From Candidatus Poribacteria bacterium (GTDB taxonomy: Bacteria; Poribacteria; DTPJ01; WJIO01), in contig WJIO01000104.1 of assembly GCA_014730235.1 (NCBI GenBank), forward strand, positions 1-6,392: a DNA stretch of 6,392 bases. Reading direction: 5' to 3'. The notes under the pieces are model-generated. The model made no database searches, was not told the DNA's origin, and saw only the letters and a program-made list of their open reading frames with translations. Position numbers and translations under genes: made by a program. Below are positions 1-6,375 of this stretch, in pieces. Within the stretch, counting starts at the first letter, position 1. Each line of letters begins with the position of its first letter.

Positions 1-671
1 GTGCCGTCTATCATGGCGTTGGCTTTAACAACCATACCTTTGCTGTCGCCGTTGATTTTTGCTTCTATGAAAAGCTGACCACTGTCCAGATCCGGTGTGA
101 GTTTTACATTTTCTATGTAAGTTTTTGGAACGGCTTCCATCCATACAGTCTGCCATATTCCGGTAGTTCTGGTATAATGGCATCCCCTGGAATGGAAATC
201 CGGACACTGTTTTCCTGAAGCCTGTAAAGGTGATCTGGTGTCATCTTCTGCATATACGGTTATGACGTTTGAATCTTTTTCCAGCAAATCCGTAACTTCA
301 AAGGCAAAAGGCGTATATCCCCCCCAGTGAGAACCGGCTTCTTTGCCGTTGATCCATACTTTTGTGTTATAATCCACAGCGCCAAAGTGCAGAAGTATGC
401 GATTTCCTGCCCATTCTTCAGGAACACTTACCTCCCGACGATACCATACAGCCGGCATGAAATCTTTGATACCAATGCCCGAAAGCTCGCTTTCAGGACA
501 AAAAGGCACCATGATTTTCTTCGAGAATTTCTCAGCATTCATAAGATTGCGCTGCAATCCCGATTTTCCAGAATCTAACTCAAACTCCCATTCACCGTTT
601 AAATTTAACCATTCATCCCGGACAAATTGCGGTCTTGGATATTCTGGTCTTGGAATATTGGTTGGTGTCAT
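1..671 (-). CDS. Glycoside hydrolase family 2 (beta-galactosidase/beta-glucuronidase-like), N-terminal part, cut by window edge
   Basis: Only the first 223 complete codons are present; the frame is open to base 1, so the gene continues outside the window. The protein begins MTPTNIPRPEYPRPQF and shows the classic GH2 sugar-binding jelly-roll domain over about residues 12-185: W21-LNLNGEWEFELD, VPFCPES (55-61), WYRREVSVP (76-84), LHFGAVDYNTKVWINGKEAG (94-113), GGYTPFAFEVTDLL (117-130) and the end block TTGIWQTVWMEAVP (169-182). A beta-sandwich domain starts near residue 186 (YIENVKLTPDLD). The acid/base and nucleophile glutamates lie in the C-terminal TIM barrel, which is not visible, so substrate specificity cannot be called. 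There is no signal peptide, so a cytoplasmic enzyme acting on imported glycosides is likely. The ATG at 671 is supported by a GGAGG nine bases upstream, and the gene begins 19 bases after the upstream membrane glycosyltransferase, which suggests one operon. The family is clear; the exact activity is unknown. Confidence 0.9.
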   Translation of the reverse strand, partial: MTPTNIPRPEYPRPQFVRDEWLNLNGEWEFELDSGKSGLQRNLMNAEKFSKKIMVPFCPESELSGIGIKDFMPAVWYRREVSVPEEWAGNRILLHFGAVDYNTKVWINGKEAGSHWGGYTPFAFEVTDLLEKDSNVITVYAEDDTRSPLQASGKQCPDFHSRGCHYTRTTGIWQTVWMEAVPKTYIENVKLTPDLDSGQLFIEAKINGDSKGMVVKANAMIDG

Positions 672-680
672 AATAATTAA

Positions 681-685
681 CCTCC
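681..685 (-). promoter_or_regulatory. Ribosome binding site of the GH2 gene
   Basis: On the minus strand GGAGG lies nine bases before the ATG at 671, inside the 19-base gap after the stop codon of the preceding gene. It fixes the GH2 start and gives this gene its own initiation signal within the presumed operon. Confidence 0.75.
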
Positions 686-690
686 AATTT

Positions 691-2634
691 TCATGGTAAA
701 AGATCGTATCGAATCTTGTATAGCTTTAATTTTTTATTGTCATAAACAAGTTCCAGACCCGGAACTTTGCCTTCCACTAAAGACTTTAAAGACGGCCTGA
801 TATCAAGCTGGGGGATAATAAAATTCGGCTTGTAATACCTCATCACTTCTATAGTTTTTTCCAGGGTGGTACGCGGTATCTGGATTGCAGGTTGCTCTGA
901 GTAGAAATGCAGTTCCCAGGGATTTCTGGTCATGGTTATGGAATCAGGCGTTGCATTTTCCCGAAGCCATCTTCCCATGTCCATCCATTCCTGTGCCCCC
1001 TCGCGATATGGATAGCCGCTTTTCCTTATTGCTGCGTCCACGTTTTCGGTAGAAATTACAATTACCGGCATTGCAAGACAGCATAACACGAATCCAGCGA
1101 TTATGTCAACACTGAGTTTATTCTTTACAAAGTAAAAAGTTTTTGATAAAACCATCAGCGTTTTGTTTATATCTTTTTCCAAAATGTCTCTTTTATTTAC
1201 TGATCTTATAAACTTTCTGATATTAACCTTTCTGAAAGGTATTTTGCCTGTTAAACTTGCCAAAAATTTGATAACCACAAAATATGTAGACCATCCCAGG
1301 GACATCATAAGCGATATCATAGGCATGGCAAGGCGATTGATAGGCGACCAACCGGCAGATAAAAACAATATAAGCAAAAGGGTTGTTATCCAGACTATAT
1401 GCCTCTTTGGATTTCCCCAGAGCAAAAATAAACCCAGCAGTGATGGTATATTAATAAAGTAAGTAAGAAAGGCAATGCTGCTGTATTTACCCCATTGGCT
1501 GTATATATCTATGAACGTCCACCAGAAATAAGCCTCGAGGTATTCTTTGGTCATATCTATTACATGAACCAGACCGCCTTTATATACATTCAACAACCCA
1601 TCTTCTCTCCTGATAGTATAGATTATATCATCTTCGAGTAGCCATTTATCCCTTTTAACTGAAAGAGAAGCCTCTTCTGATAGGGATATACCATGATTTT
1701 TAAATTCCTGGCGTATTTTATCATCAATTTCTTCTCCCAATTTAATTTCAGTCTGAAATACCGGAATCTCTTTGAATTTATCAAAGTAAGAAGGTGGAGG
1801 CCTTTCTCCCCAATAAAGCCCATAAGTCCCAGTTTCCCAGCTTTGATAACCTATGTATCCGGCGGCAAATCTTTGAGTTGAATACAAGGGGTCACGAAAG
1901 TGTATATAATTCCTTATGAACCAGGGCAGAAGAACAAGAAAGGCTATAAGAAAGCTGATCCATATCCTTCGATCCATGATCACTTTTTTTATGCTTTTGT
2001 AAGCGATTAGATAGAACAGGGCAAACCCGGGTATAATGACCAAACCTGAGCCTTTAGCGTAATAGGCCAAGCCCATGAATACACCCAGGAAATAGAAGTA
2101 AAGGGGATTGTCCAGGGATTTAACAGCAAATAACACAGCAGAACAAACAACAAAGGTGAATAGGATGTCTGAGAGGCAGTGCAAAGACCATCGGAAGAAG
2201 AACGGATAAAGAAGTATACCAGCACCAGCAGCCAAGCCAGCAAACTTGCTACCGCTGATCTCTTTCGTCAGGTAATATATAACCACAGGCAATAAAAGGC
2301 AAGATATTATCAGAGATGGCAGTTTAGCCGCAAAGGCAGTCTTTCCAAATATAGGGAAAAAGGGAGCTATCAATATGGAATAAAGGGGAGGCCAGTGGTC
2401 TTCCGGGCGAACTATTTTGGGGTCGTATTTTTCAAAATACCAGCTTATATAGTCAACGGAAAATCCCCTGCCGTGAATAAGGCTGTCGGCCATCTCTGCA
2501 TAAGCCGCTGCATCTGCATGGCCAACATATTTTATAGGATATGTTACGATGCACTTGATGATGAAAAAGGCTATTCCCATACACAGCAGAACAGCCAGAT
2601 GAAAATCAACCTTTCGGATTGATGAATAAAACAT
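691..2634 (-). CDS. ArnT/PMT-like integral membrane glycosyltransferase (GT39/GT-C fold)
   Basis: This 647-residue protein looks like a dolichyl-phosphate-mannose-protein mannosyltransferase/ArnT-type (PMT_2) GT-C enzyme. Such enzymes use a polyprenyl-phosphate sugar donor and transfer the sugar on the outer face of the cytoplasmic membrane. TM1 covers about residues 11-32. It is followed by the first periplasmic loop with HADAAAYAEMADSLIHGRGF (39-58), where D41 sits at the usual catalytic acidic position, and then WPPLYSILIAPFF (81-93). Further membrane segments lie near 103-122, 131-147, 152-172, 178-211, 224-240, 386-406, 412-428, 434-456 and 509-528. The typical LPWFIRNYIHFRDPLY block is at 236-251, and a family-like INRLAMPMI at 432-440. 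A soluble tail (about 530-647) closes the protein. A hydrophilic stretch of roughly 130 residues (252-385) separates the two membrane blocks. The ATG lies two bases after the upstream stop codon with no close Shine-Dalgarno, so translational coupling is likely. Acceptor and donor are unknown. Confidence 0.82.
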   Translation of the reverse strand: MFYSSIRKVDFHLAVLLCMGIAFFIIKCIVTYPIKYVGHADAAAYAEMADSLIHGRGFSVDYISWYFEKYDPKIVRPEDHWPPLYSILIAPFFPIFGKTAFAAKLPSLIISCLLLPVVIYYLTKEISGSKFAGLAAGAGILLYPFFFRWSLHCLSDILFTFVVCSAVLFAVKSLDNPLYFYFLGVFMGLAYYAKGSGLVIIPGFALFYLIAYKSIKKVIMDRRIWISFLIAFLVLLPWFIRNYIHFRDPLYSTQRFAAGYIGYQSWETGTYGLYWGERPPPSYFDKFKEIPVFQTEIKLGEEIDDKIRQEFKNHGISLSEEASLSVKRDKWLLEDDIIYTIRREDGLLNVYKGGLVHVIDMTKEYLEAYFWWTFIDIYSQWGKYSSIAFLTYFINIPSLLGLFLLWGNPKRHIVWITTLLLILFLSAGWSPINRLAMPMISLMMSLGWSTYFVVIKFLASLTGKIPFRKVNIRKFIRSVNKRDILEKDINKTLMVLSKTFYFVKNKLSVDIIAGFVLCCLAMPVIVISTENVDAAIRKSGYPYREGAQEWMDMGRWLRENATPDSITMTRNPWELHFYSEQPAIQIPRTTLEKTIEVMRYYKPNFIIPQLDIRPSLKSLVEGKVPGLELVYDNKKLKLYKIRYDLLP

Positions 2635-2636
2635 GA

Positions 2637-3302
2637 TTATTGGTCTGTTTCCGTCTCTGATTTATATGTATTCAAAAAATCAACCATAGGCTGGTGCCGC
2701 TTTTGAGCCTCAATTTTTCCGGCAGAAGTTTGCATCTCGTCTTTCAACCACAGCAGCTTTGAGAAGAAATGGTATAAAGGCGAAGGATCAGGGCCTTTTG
2801 TGCTCATTTCAAGCTTAACTGGTGATTCAGGATGCCATGAAACCTTTCCCATTTCCGGGCATCCGTAATGACCCGCAAAGGCAAACACCCGGGCAATCCC
2901 TCTGGCGCCCATAGAATCCAGCCAATCCGCATCCCTGACAACCTTTGCCTCTATTGATATTGGTTTTTCACCTTTCAGATATGACTCATACGAGGAAGTT
3001 TTTATAACCTCAACTATCCTGCCTATTTCATCATGACTAAAACCTATTTCCCTAAGAAAATCTGCCGCCACCAGGGCCGATTCGTCAGTATGCTCATCAA
3101 AGCTTTCCACCTCAGCCCGGGAGACGGCATCATGCAGGTATGCCGCCGGAATTACTATCCTGAGATCAGCCTTCTCTTCTATTGCAATTTTCTTTGCCAT
3201 AGCCACCACATATTCTATATGGTCAAAGCCATGAGCGATGTCGGTGTTTTTCAGGCTTATTCGGACAAACTCTTTGATCTTATTTTCCTGTTTAGAATCC
3301 AT
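2637..3302 (-). CDS. HD-domain metal-dependent phosphohydrolase (YpgQ/YedJ-like)
   Basis: The 221-residue soluble protein has the HD-superfamily metal-binding pattern: H24-GFD-H28 in AHGFDHIEYVVAMA, then AAYLHDA with H57-D58, and RDADWLDSMGARGIARVF with D124. The last block and the length match the YpgQ/YedJ group, some of which are metal-dependent nucleoside triphosphate pyrophosphohydrolases. I infer a cytoplasmic phosphohydrolase, substrate unknown. The frame stays open to 3419 with an upstream ATG. That longer form would overlap the end of the oxidoreductase gene by about 90 bases and add a basic, non-conserved leader (MMEGKVVKQW...). I chose the ATG at 3302 because the HD homology starts soon after it, it leaves a 25-base gap, and GAG stands eight bases upstream as a weak ribosome site. 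Its stop codon lies two bases before the next ATG. The operon context gives no obvious reason for its presence. Confidence 0.83.
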   Translation of the reverse strand: MDSKQENKIKEFVRISLKNTDIAHGFDHIEYVVAMAKKIAIEEKADLRIVIPAAYLHDAVSRAEVESFDEHTDESALVAADFLREIGFSHDEIGRIVEVIKTSSYESYLKGEKPISIEAKVVRDADWLDSMGARGIARVFAFAGHYGCPEMGKVSWHPESPVKLEMSTKGPDPSPLYHFFSKLLWLKDEMQTSAGKIEAQKRHQPMVDFLNTYKSETETDQ

Positions 3303-3327
3303 ACAAAACTCAGAAGAACCTGCTGAT

Positions 3328-4302
3328 TTACATTGGCAGATTAACCTTAACGCCATCTTTAGCTGATTTATAAGTAGCCAGAACGATCTCCATTGCTTTA
3401 CGACCTTCCCTTCCATCAACTATGGTGTTTTTGCCCGCGTTTATGCAGTCTACAAAGTGCTGAAGTTCCCTTACAACTCCGCTTTCACCCTTGCCGGGAG
3501 GGATGCTTTCTGTCCATTCGCTTTCACCCATAAGCTTATGATAAACATTGCCGGAATCCATATCTAGCTTCATTGAGCCTTTTGTACCGTCTATTATTGT
3601 ACCACGACTGCCTCTTGAACCCATAAACGGTCCCCATCGGAGTATTCCTACAGCGTTGGAATCATATCTTATAAGGGACATGGTGTAATCTTCCCAATCT
3701 TCATAGCCAGAGAAGCTTCCAACCTCTGCAGATACGGCTTTAGGCTTTCCACCAAACCAGTTTATGAGGTCTGATTTGTGTATACCATTTTCCAAAAGGC
3801 CGCCCATTTTACCGAACCACGTCTCCGGTTTATTCCTCGGGCCTGAGTATTTGCCGCAGTAATCCGTCTCAATATATACAATATCGCCGATAAGACCTTC
3901 ATCCACCATCTTTTTCCCCAGTTCGTGCAGGGGATAAAAGCGCAGCACCTGACCGATCATCAGTATAACCCCGGCTTTATCTGTTGCTTCGATCATTTTA
4001 TCTGCATCTTCCAGATCGGCTGCCATAGGCTTTTCACAGAAAACATGGATATCTTTTTTGGCAGCATCCACAGTAACCTCTGCATGGACCCAGGGAGGTG
4101 TGGCTACGGTTATAGCATCCACCTCTTCCAGCATTTTTTTATGGTCTGTAAAGGCTTTGACTTCAAATCTCTCCGCGGCTTCCGATACTGCCTGTGGATT
4201 AATATCGGATACAGCAACAAATTCGCAGTTCTTAACATTTTTTAGCGAACCGCAATGACTTTTACCCATCCCGCCTACGCCTACTACACCTATGCGAACC
4301 AT
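3328..4302 (-). CDS. Gfo/Idh/MocA-family NAD(P)-dependent oxidoreductase
   Basis: The 324-residue protein has the normal length and two-domain architecture of this family, which oxidises or reduces hydroxyl groups of sugars, inositols and related compounds in the cytoplasm. The N-terminal Rossmann fold begins IGVVGVGGMGKSH (4-16), a G-x-G-x-x-G dinucleotide loop. D33 ends the second strand (VAVSDINP), a position that often favours NAD over NADP. VATPPWVHAE (66-75) and the family hallmark CEKPMAADLEDA (89-100), with catalytic-type K91, follow. The C-terminal domain carries GGLLENGIHKSD (167-178). H175 fits the catalytic histidine, but the usual aspartate four residues before it is glutamate (E171). 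The start ATG at 4302 has AGGAGG seven bases upstream. A strong promoter lies about 75-100 bases upstream, so this is probably the first gene of a four-gene operon. Family assignment is secure; the substrate is not predictable from this sequence alone. Confidence 0.93.
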   Translation of the reverse strand: MVRIGVVGVGGMGKSHCGSLKNVKNCEFVAVSDINPQAVSEAAERFEVKAFTDHKKMLEEVDAITVATPPWVHAEVTVDAAKKDIHVFCEKPMAADLEDADKMIEATDKAGVILMIGQVLRFYPLHELGKKMVDEGLIGDIVYIETDYCGKYSGPRNKPETWFGKMGGLLENGIHKSDLINWFGGKPKAVSAEVGSFSGYEDWEDYTMSLIRYDSNAVGILRWGPFMGSRGSRGTIIDGTKGSMKLDMDSGNVYHKLMGESEWTESIPPGKGESGVVRELQHFVDCINAGKNTIVDGREGRKAMEIVLATYKSAKDGVKVNLPM

Positions 4303-4309
4303 ATTAACG

Positions 4310-4315
4310 CCTCCT
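4310..4315 (-). promoter_or_regulatory. Ribosome binding site of the oxidoreductase gene
   Basis: A full AGGAGG on the minus strand stands seven bases before the ATG at 4302. It is the best Shine-Dalgarno match in the window and settles the start of the first operon gene. Confidence 0.8.
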
Positions 4316-4375
4316 GTAAGTTGAAATTATATTATGAATTCAAGAAGACAAATTGCAAGATATAACATGAGGTAA

Positions 4376-4404
4376 AGTATACGAAAATTCATATAATGAG
4401 TCAA
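4376..4404 (-). promoter_or_regulatory. Sigma70-type promoter for the oxidoreductase-HD-GT-GH2 operon
   Basis: On the minus strand TTGACT (4404-4399) is followed after exactly 17 bases by TATACT (4381-4376). Each hexamer differs from the housekeeping sigma consensus at a single base. Transcription would start near 4369, giving a 5' leader of about 65 bases before the ATG at 4302. The AT-rich stretch just upstream (4411-4428) could act as an UP element. No hairpin with a T-run separates this promoter from the preceding membrane protein gene, so readthrough from that gene may add to expression. The call rests on sequence match and position only. Confidence 0.7.
4378..4395. promoter_or_regulatory. 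Candidate operator: imperfect palindrome over the -10 and spacer
   Basis: TATACGAAAATTCATATA reads almost the same on both strands: seven of nine base pairs are symmetric, with mismatches at one arm position and at the centre. It covers the spacer and most of the -10 hexamer of the promoter, where a bound repressor would block RNA polymerase. The region is AT-rich, so chance symmetry is possible, and no regulator gene is present in the window. The sequence does not clearly match a LacI/CcpA-type site, which usually has a central CG. Confidence 0.28.
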
Positions 4405-4414
4405 CAGCGAAACT

Positions 4415-4428
4415 TTAAATTAATTTAA
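4415..4428. repeat. 14-base perfect AT palindrome, possible UP element
   Basis: TTAAATTAATTTAA is a perfect palindrome made only of A and T. It overlaps the stop codon of the DUF6785-like gene and sits about 10 bases upstream of the -35 hexamer. Position and composition fit an UP element bound by the RNA polymerase alpha subunit. It lacks the GC stem and T-run of an intrinsic terminator. It could equally be chance in AT-rich DNA. Confidence 0.25.
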
Positions 4429-6362
4429 TACCAGAAAATATAAGTGGGCATAGAAAATAGTATTCCTAGGAGGCTCCACAAGCTGCCTACTATATATTCA
4501 CCCAGTATAAGCCCAATGAAAAATGGCACAGCCTGTCTGTATTGTTTTATTCCGCCGTATTTCAGAATTATCCATTTTATTACGGAACTGATTAACACCG
4601 GAAACCAGAGGACATTTCCAATAAAAAAGCTGGTCACCGCATAGCCTACTGGATGCAAAGGCCACCAGATAAACCTGGTACGGAGTATCATTAGGCCTAT
4701 TGTAAATAAAAATCCAACACCAATAAAAGACGATCCTGTAACGTCGGTATTAGTCGGATAGCTTAACCAGTTTTGAAGACGGGTAATACCAGCCCTGGCA
4801 AACCATGTGCGGCCATATAATTGGGTAGCCGCACCCAGGTTATGGCCGATATGCAGTAAAGCCCAGAAGCAGGATATAGAACCCACAGCAGCAGCCAGGA
4901 TTATAGCGTATGACAGCTTTCTTTCGTTTACTTTATTAAGCTGAGCGAGTTTAAAGCCTTCGAGTATGTTGGGCATAGGGTGGGTGCGGTATGCCTCCCG
5001 GTTAATCCAGTAAAATAATGAAATAGCCGTCAGGTTGCCGGGGCCCATGCGACGGGTACCTAGAATAGTAGTAAGGATATGGTCCGGGCCTGCACCATAC
5101 ATATCGTGGGCTGGAGGACCGAGTTCTGCCCGAATCCTCGTTATAGTGGTGGAAAGGGCAAGATATAGTATAAAGAATGATATGGCAATCCATACAGACA
5201 TACCCATTCTATGACCAAATAAAACCAAAAAAGCCATTCCTATAACCAGGCCAATAAAGGCAAGTCTTATCATCTTATTATTTTCCTGGTTCAAATCCTT
5301 TATGGAGAAGCCTTTTAAAAATCCCAGGAAGTAAGATCTGCCAGACCAGAGGGCAAAAACCAGCAGTCCTATACAAACTCCGCCTAATTGGTGGGTTGGA
5401 TAAGGAAAAGCCGATGTTGACTGCCAACCCATTATGCTTCCCAGAACGCTCTGGAATTTCCAGAACAACAGAAAAAACCAGAAGGAAAAGGCCAGATCCA
5501 ATGGCATCAAAAAGGCCAAACCGATAGCAAAAGGATAAAAGGATACATGGAGAGAACCCATAGCATTCCAGGGTTTATGGGCGAAAAGATGACCGATACT
5601 GTGGAGCTTTACCGGAAGGTTTGGAACAGCGGGATAAAGGTGGTGTATGCCGTTTAGAATGTCTATAATTCCGGCCAGGGAAAATCCCATCCACATAAGT
5701 TTATTGCCAAAAAAACTTCGAGTTCCACCTTCTCTGATTATTTCATTGGGCAACTGGATAATTGGATAAGCGAGTTTTTCGTTATCAATCCACTGTTTAC
5801 GGACAATGATGCTGATACAGAGCATCACGAAAATCAAAACTACAGTAAAAGAAACCCATGACAGAACAGGCAAAGCCCAGCCTTTGAGATACTTGGCGAT
5901 ATAAAGGGTAGTATCACCCTCAAAATATCCCCTCAATACATCTTTGTCTTTTATAACAAGCCATTCCGGTAGATGAAGATCAAACAGCTCATGCCACTCA
6001 TTTTCCGGTGTGGCATACCATACCGGCGTTCCGATAAGGGAAACTAGGCACTGCATCATATCATATCCGCTCAAAGCGGTAGCAATACAAAGCATAACAT
6101 AGATAGTCAGCATTTCTCCCGGTCTGAGAGCCCATTTTGCCAGATATTTTCTCAGGAGGAGATTTAAAACGGAAAGGAGAAGCAATATGAATATTACATT
6201 ATAAAAGAGTGCAACAATAGTGGGAAATCCCCACCAGACTACCTCCATCTGTATTATCCAATAAGCGTTCAAGGGCATTATCAATATGGCAATAATTACT
6301 GACCGTAGGGTAACACCCTTTATTTTCTCAACCCCCTTTTTATCTATTACATCATCCTGCAA
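4425..6362 (-). CDS. Large polytopic membrane protein, DUF6784/DUF6785-like, possible transporter
   Basis: The 645-residue protein has roughly 12-14 hydrophobic segments, for example near 21-38, 45-70, 83-108, 163-187, 224-240, 273-306, 325-340, 365-383, 388-404, 485-505, 545-560, 570-599 and 612-636. From memory of the family, these blocks recall the uncharacterised DUF6785/DUF6784 membrane proteins: LRPGEMLTIYVMLCIATALS (79-98), VRKQWIDNEKLAYPIIQLP (187-205), RAELGPPAHDMYGAGPDH (411-428), WINREAYRTHPMPNILEGFK (452-471), WWPLHPVGYAVT (566-577) and the C-terminal AVPFFIGLILGEYIVGSLWS (611-630). No biochemical role is established to my knowledge. Twelve or more membrane spans plus conserved polar and glycine/proline loops suggest a transporter, perhaps distantly OPT-like (inference). 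The start is TTG at 6362: an in-frame TGA lies two codons upstream, the first in-frame ATG (codon 29) would delete part of the first membrane span, and AAGGAG is seven bases upstream. The gene precedes the promoter region of the operon and may be co-expressed with it. Confidence 0.8.
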   Translation of the reverse strand: MQDDVIDKKGVEKIKGVTLRSVIIAILIMPLNAYWIIQMEVVWWGFPTIVALFYNVIFILLLLSVLNLLLRKYLAKWALRPGEMLTIYVMLCIATALSGYDMMQCLVSLIGTPVWYATPENEWHELFDLHLPEWLVIKDKDVLRGYFEGDTTLYIAKYLKGWALPVLSWVSFTVVLIFVMLCISIIVRKQWIDNEKLAYPIIQLPNEIIREGGTRSFFGNKLMWMGFSLAGIIDILNGIHHLYPAVPNLPVKLHSIGHLFAHKPWNAMGSLHVSFYPFAIGLAFLMPLDLAFSFWFFLLFWKFQSVLGSIMGWQSTSAFPYPTHQLGGVCIGLLVFALWSGRSYFLGFLKGFSIKDLNQENNKMIRLAFIGLVIGMAFLVLFGHRMGMSVWIAISFFILYLALSTTITRIRAELGPPAHDMYGAGPDHILTTILGTRRMGPGNLTAISLFYWINREAYRTHPMPNILEGFKLAQLNKVNERKLSYAIILAAAVGSISCFWALLHIGHNLGAATQLYGRTWFARAGITRLQNWLSYPTNTDVTGSSFIGVGFLFTIGLMILRTRFIWWPLHPVGYAVTSFFIGNVLWFPVLISSVIKWIILKYGGIKQYRQAVPFFIGLILGEYIVGSLWSLLGILFSMPTYIFWY

Positions 6363-6369
6363 ACTTCAT

Positions 6370-6375
6370 CTCCTT
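6370..6375 (-). promoter_or_regulatory. Ribosome binding site selecting a TTG start
   Basis: AAGGAG on the minus strand lies seven bases before the TTG at 6362. An ATG directly abuts it (6369-6367), but that ATG opens a frame of only five codons (MKFAG) and has no spacing from the Shine-Dalgarno, so it is not the likely start. The spacing therefore decides for TTG. Confidence 0.65.

Noticed and set aside
25-207. Short minus-strand frame inside the GH2 gene
   Set aside because: It is an alternate frame of the GH2 coding sequence, and its translation is rich in residues not typical of a folded protein.
327-699. Two overlapping plus-strand open frames opposite the GH2 gene
   Set aside because: The minus strand encodes a clear GH2 sugar-binding domain here; the plus-strand products are low-complexity and unlike proteins.
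2637-3419. Longer 260-residue version of the HD protein starting at 3419
   Set aside because: It would overlap the end of the oxidoreductase gene by about 90 bases and add a leader without family-like features; the ATG at 3302 fits the HD homology and operon spacing better.
3925-4258. Plus-strand open frames opposite the oxidoreductase gene
   Set aside because: They are antisense shadows of a well-supported gene, show no recognisable domain, and lack a convincing ribosome site.
4327-4360. Second promoter-like pair TTGCAA and TATAAT in the oxidoreductase leader
   Set aside because: The hexamers are separated by 21 bases, or by 18 only if a poorer -10 is used, so they are much weaker than the TTGACT/TATACT pair just upstream.
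4405-4428. Possible terminator after the DUF6785-like gene
   Set aside because: The only symmetric element is an AT-only palindrome with no GC stem and no following T-run, so it does not resemble an intrinsic terminator.
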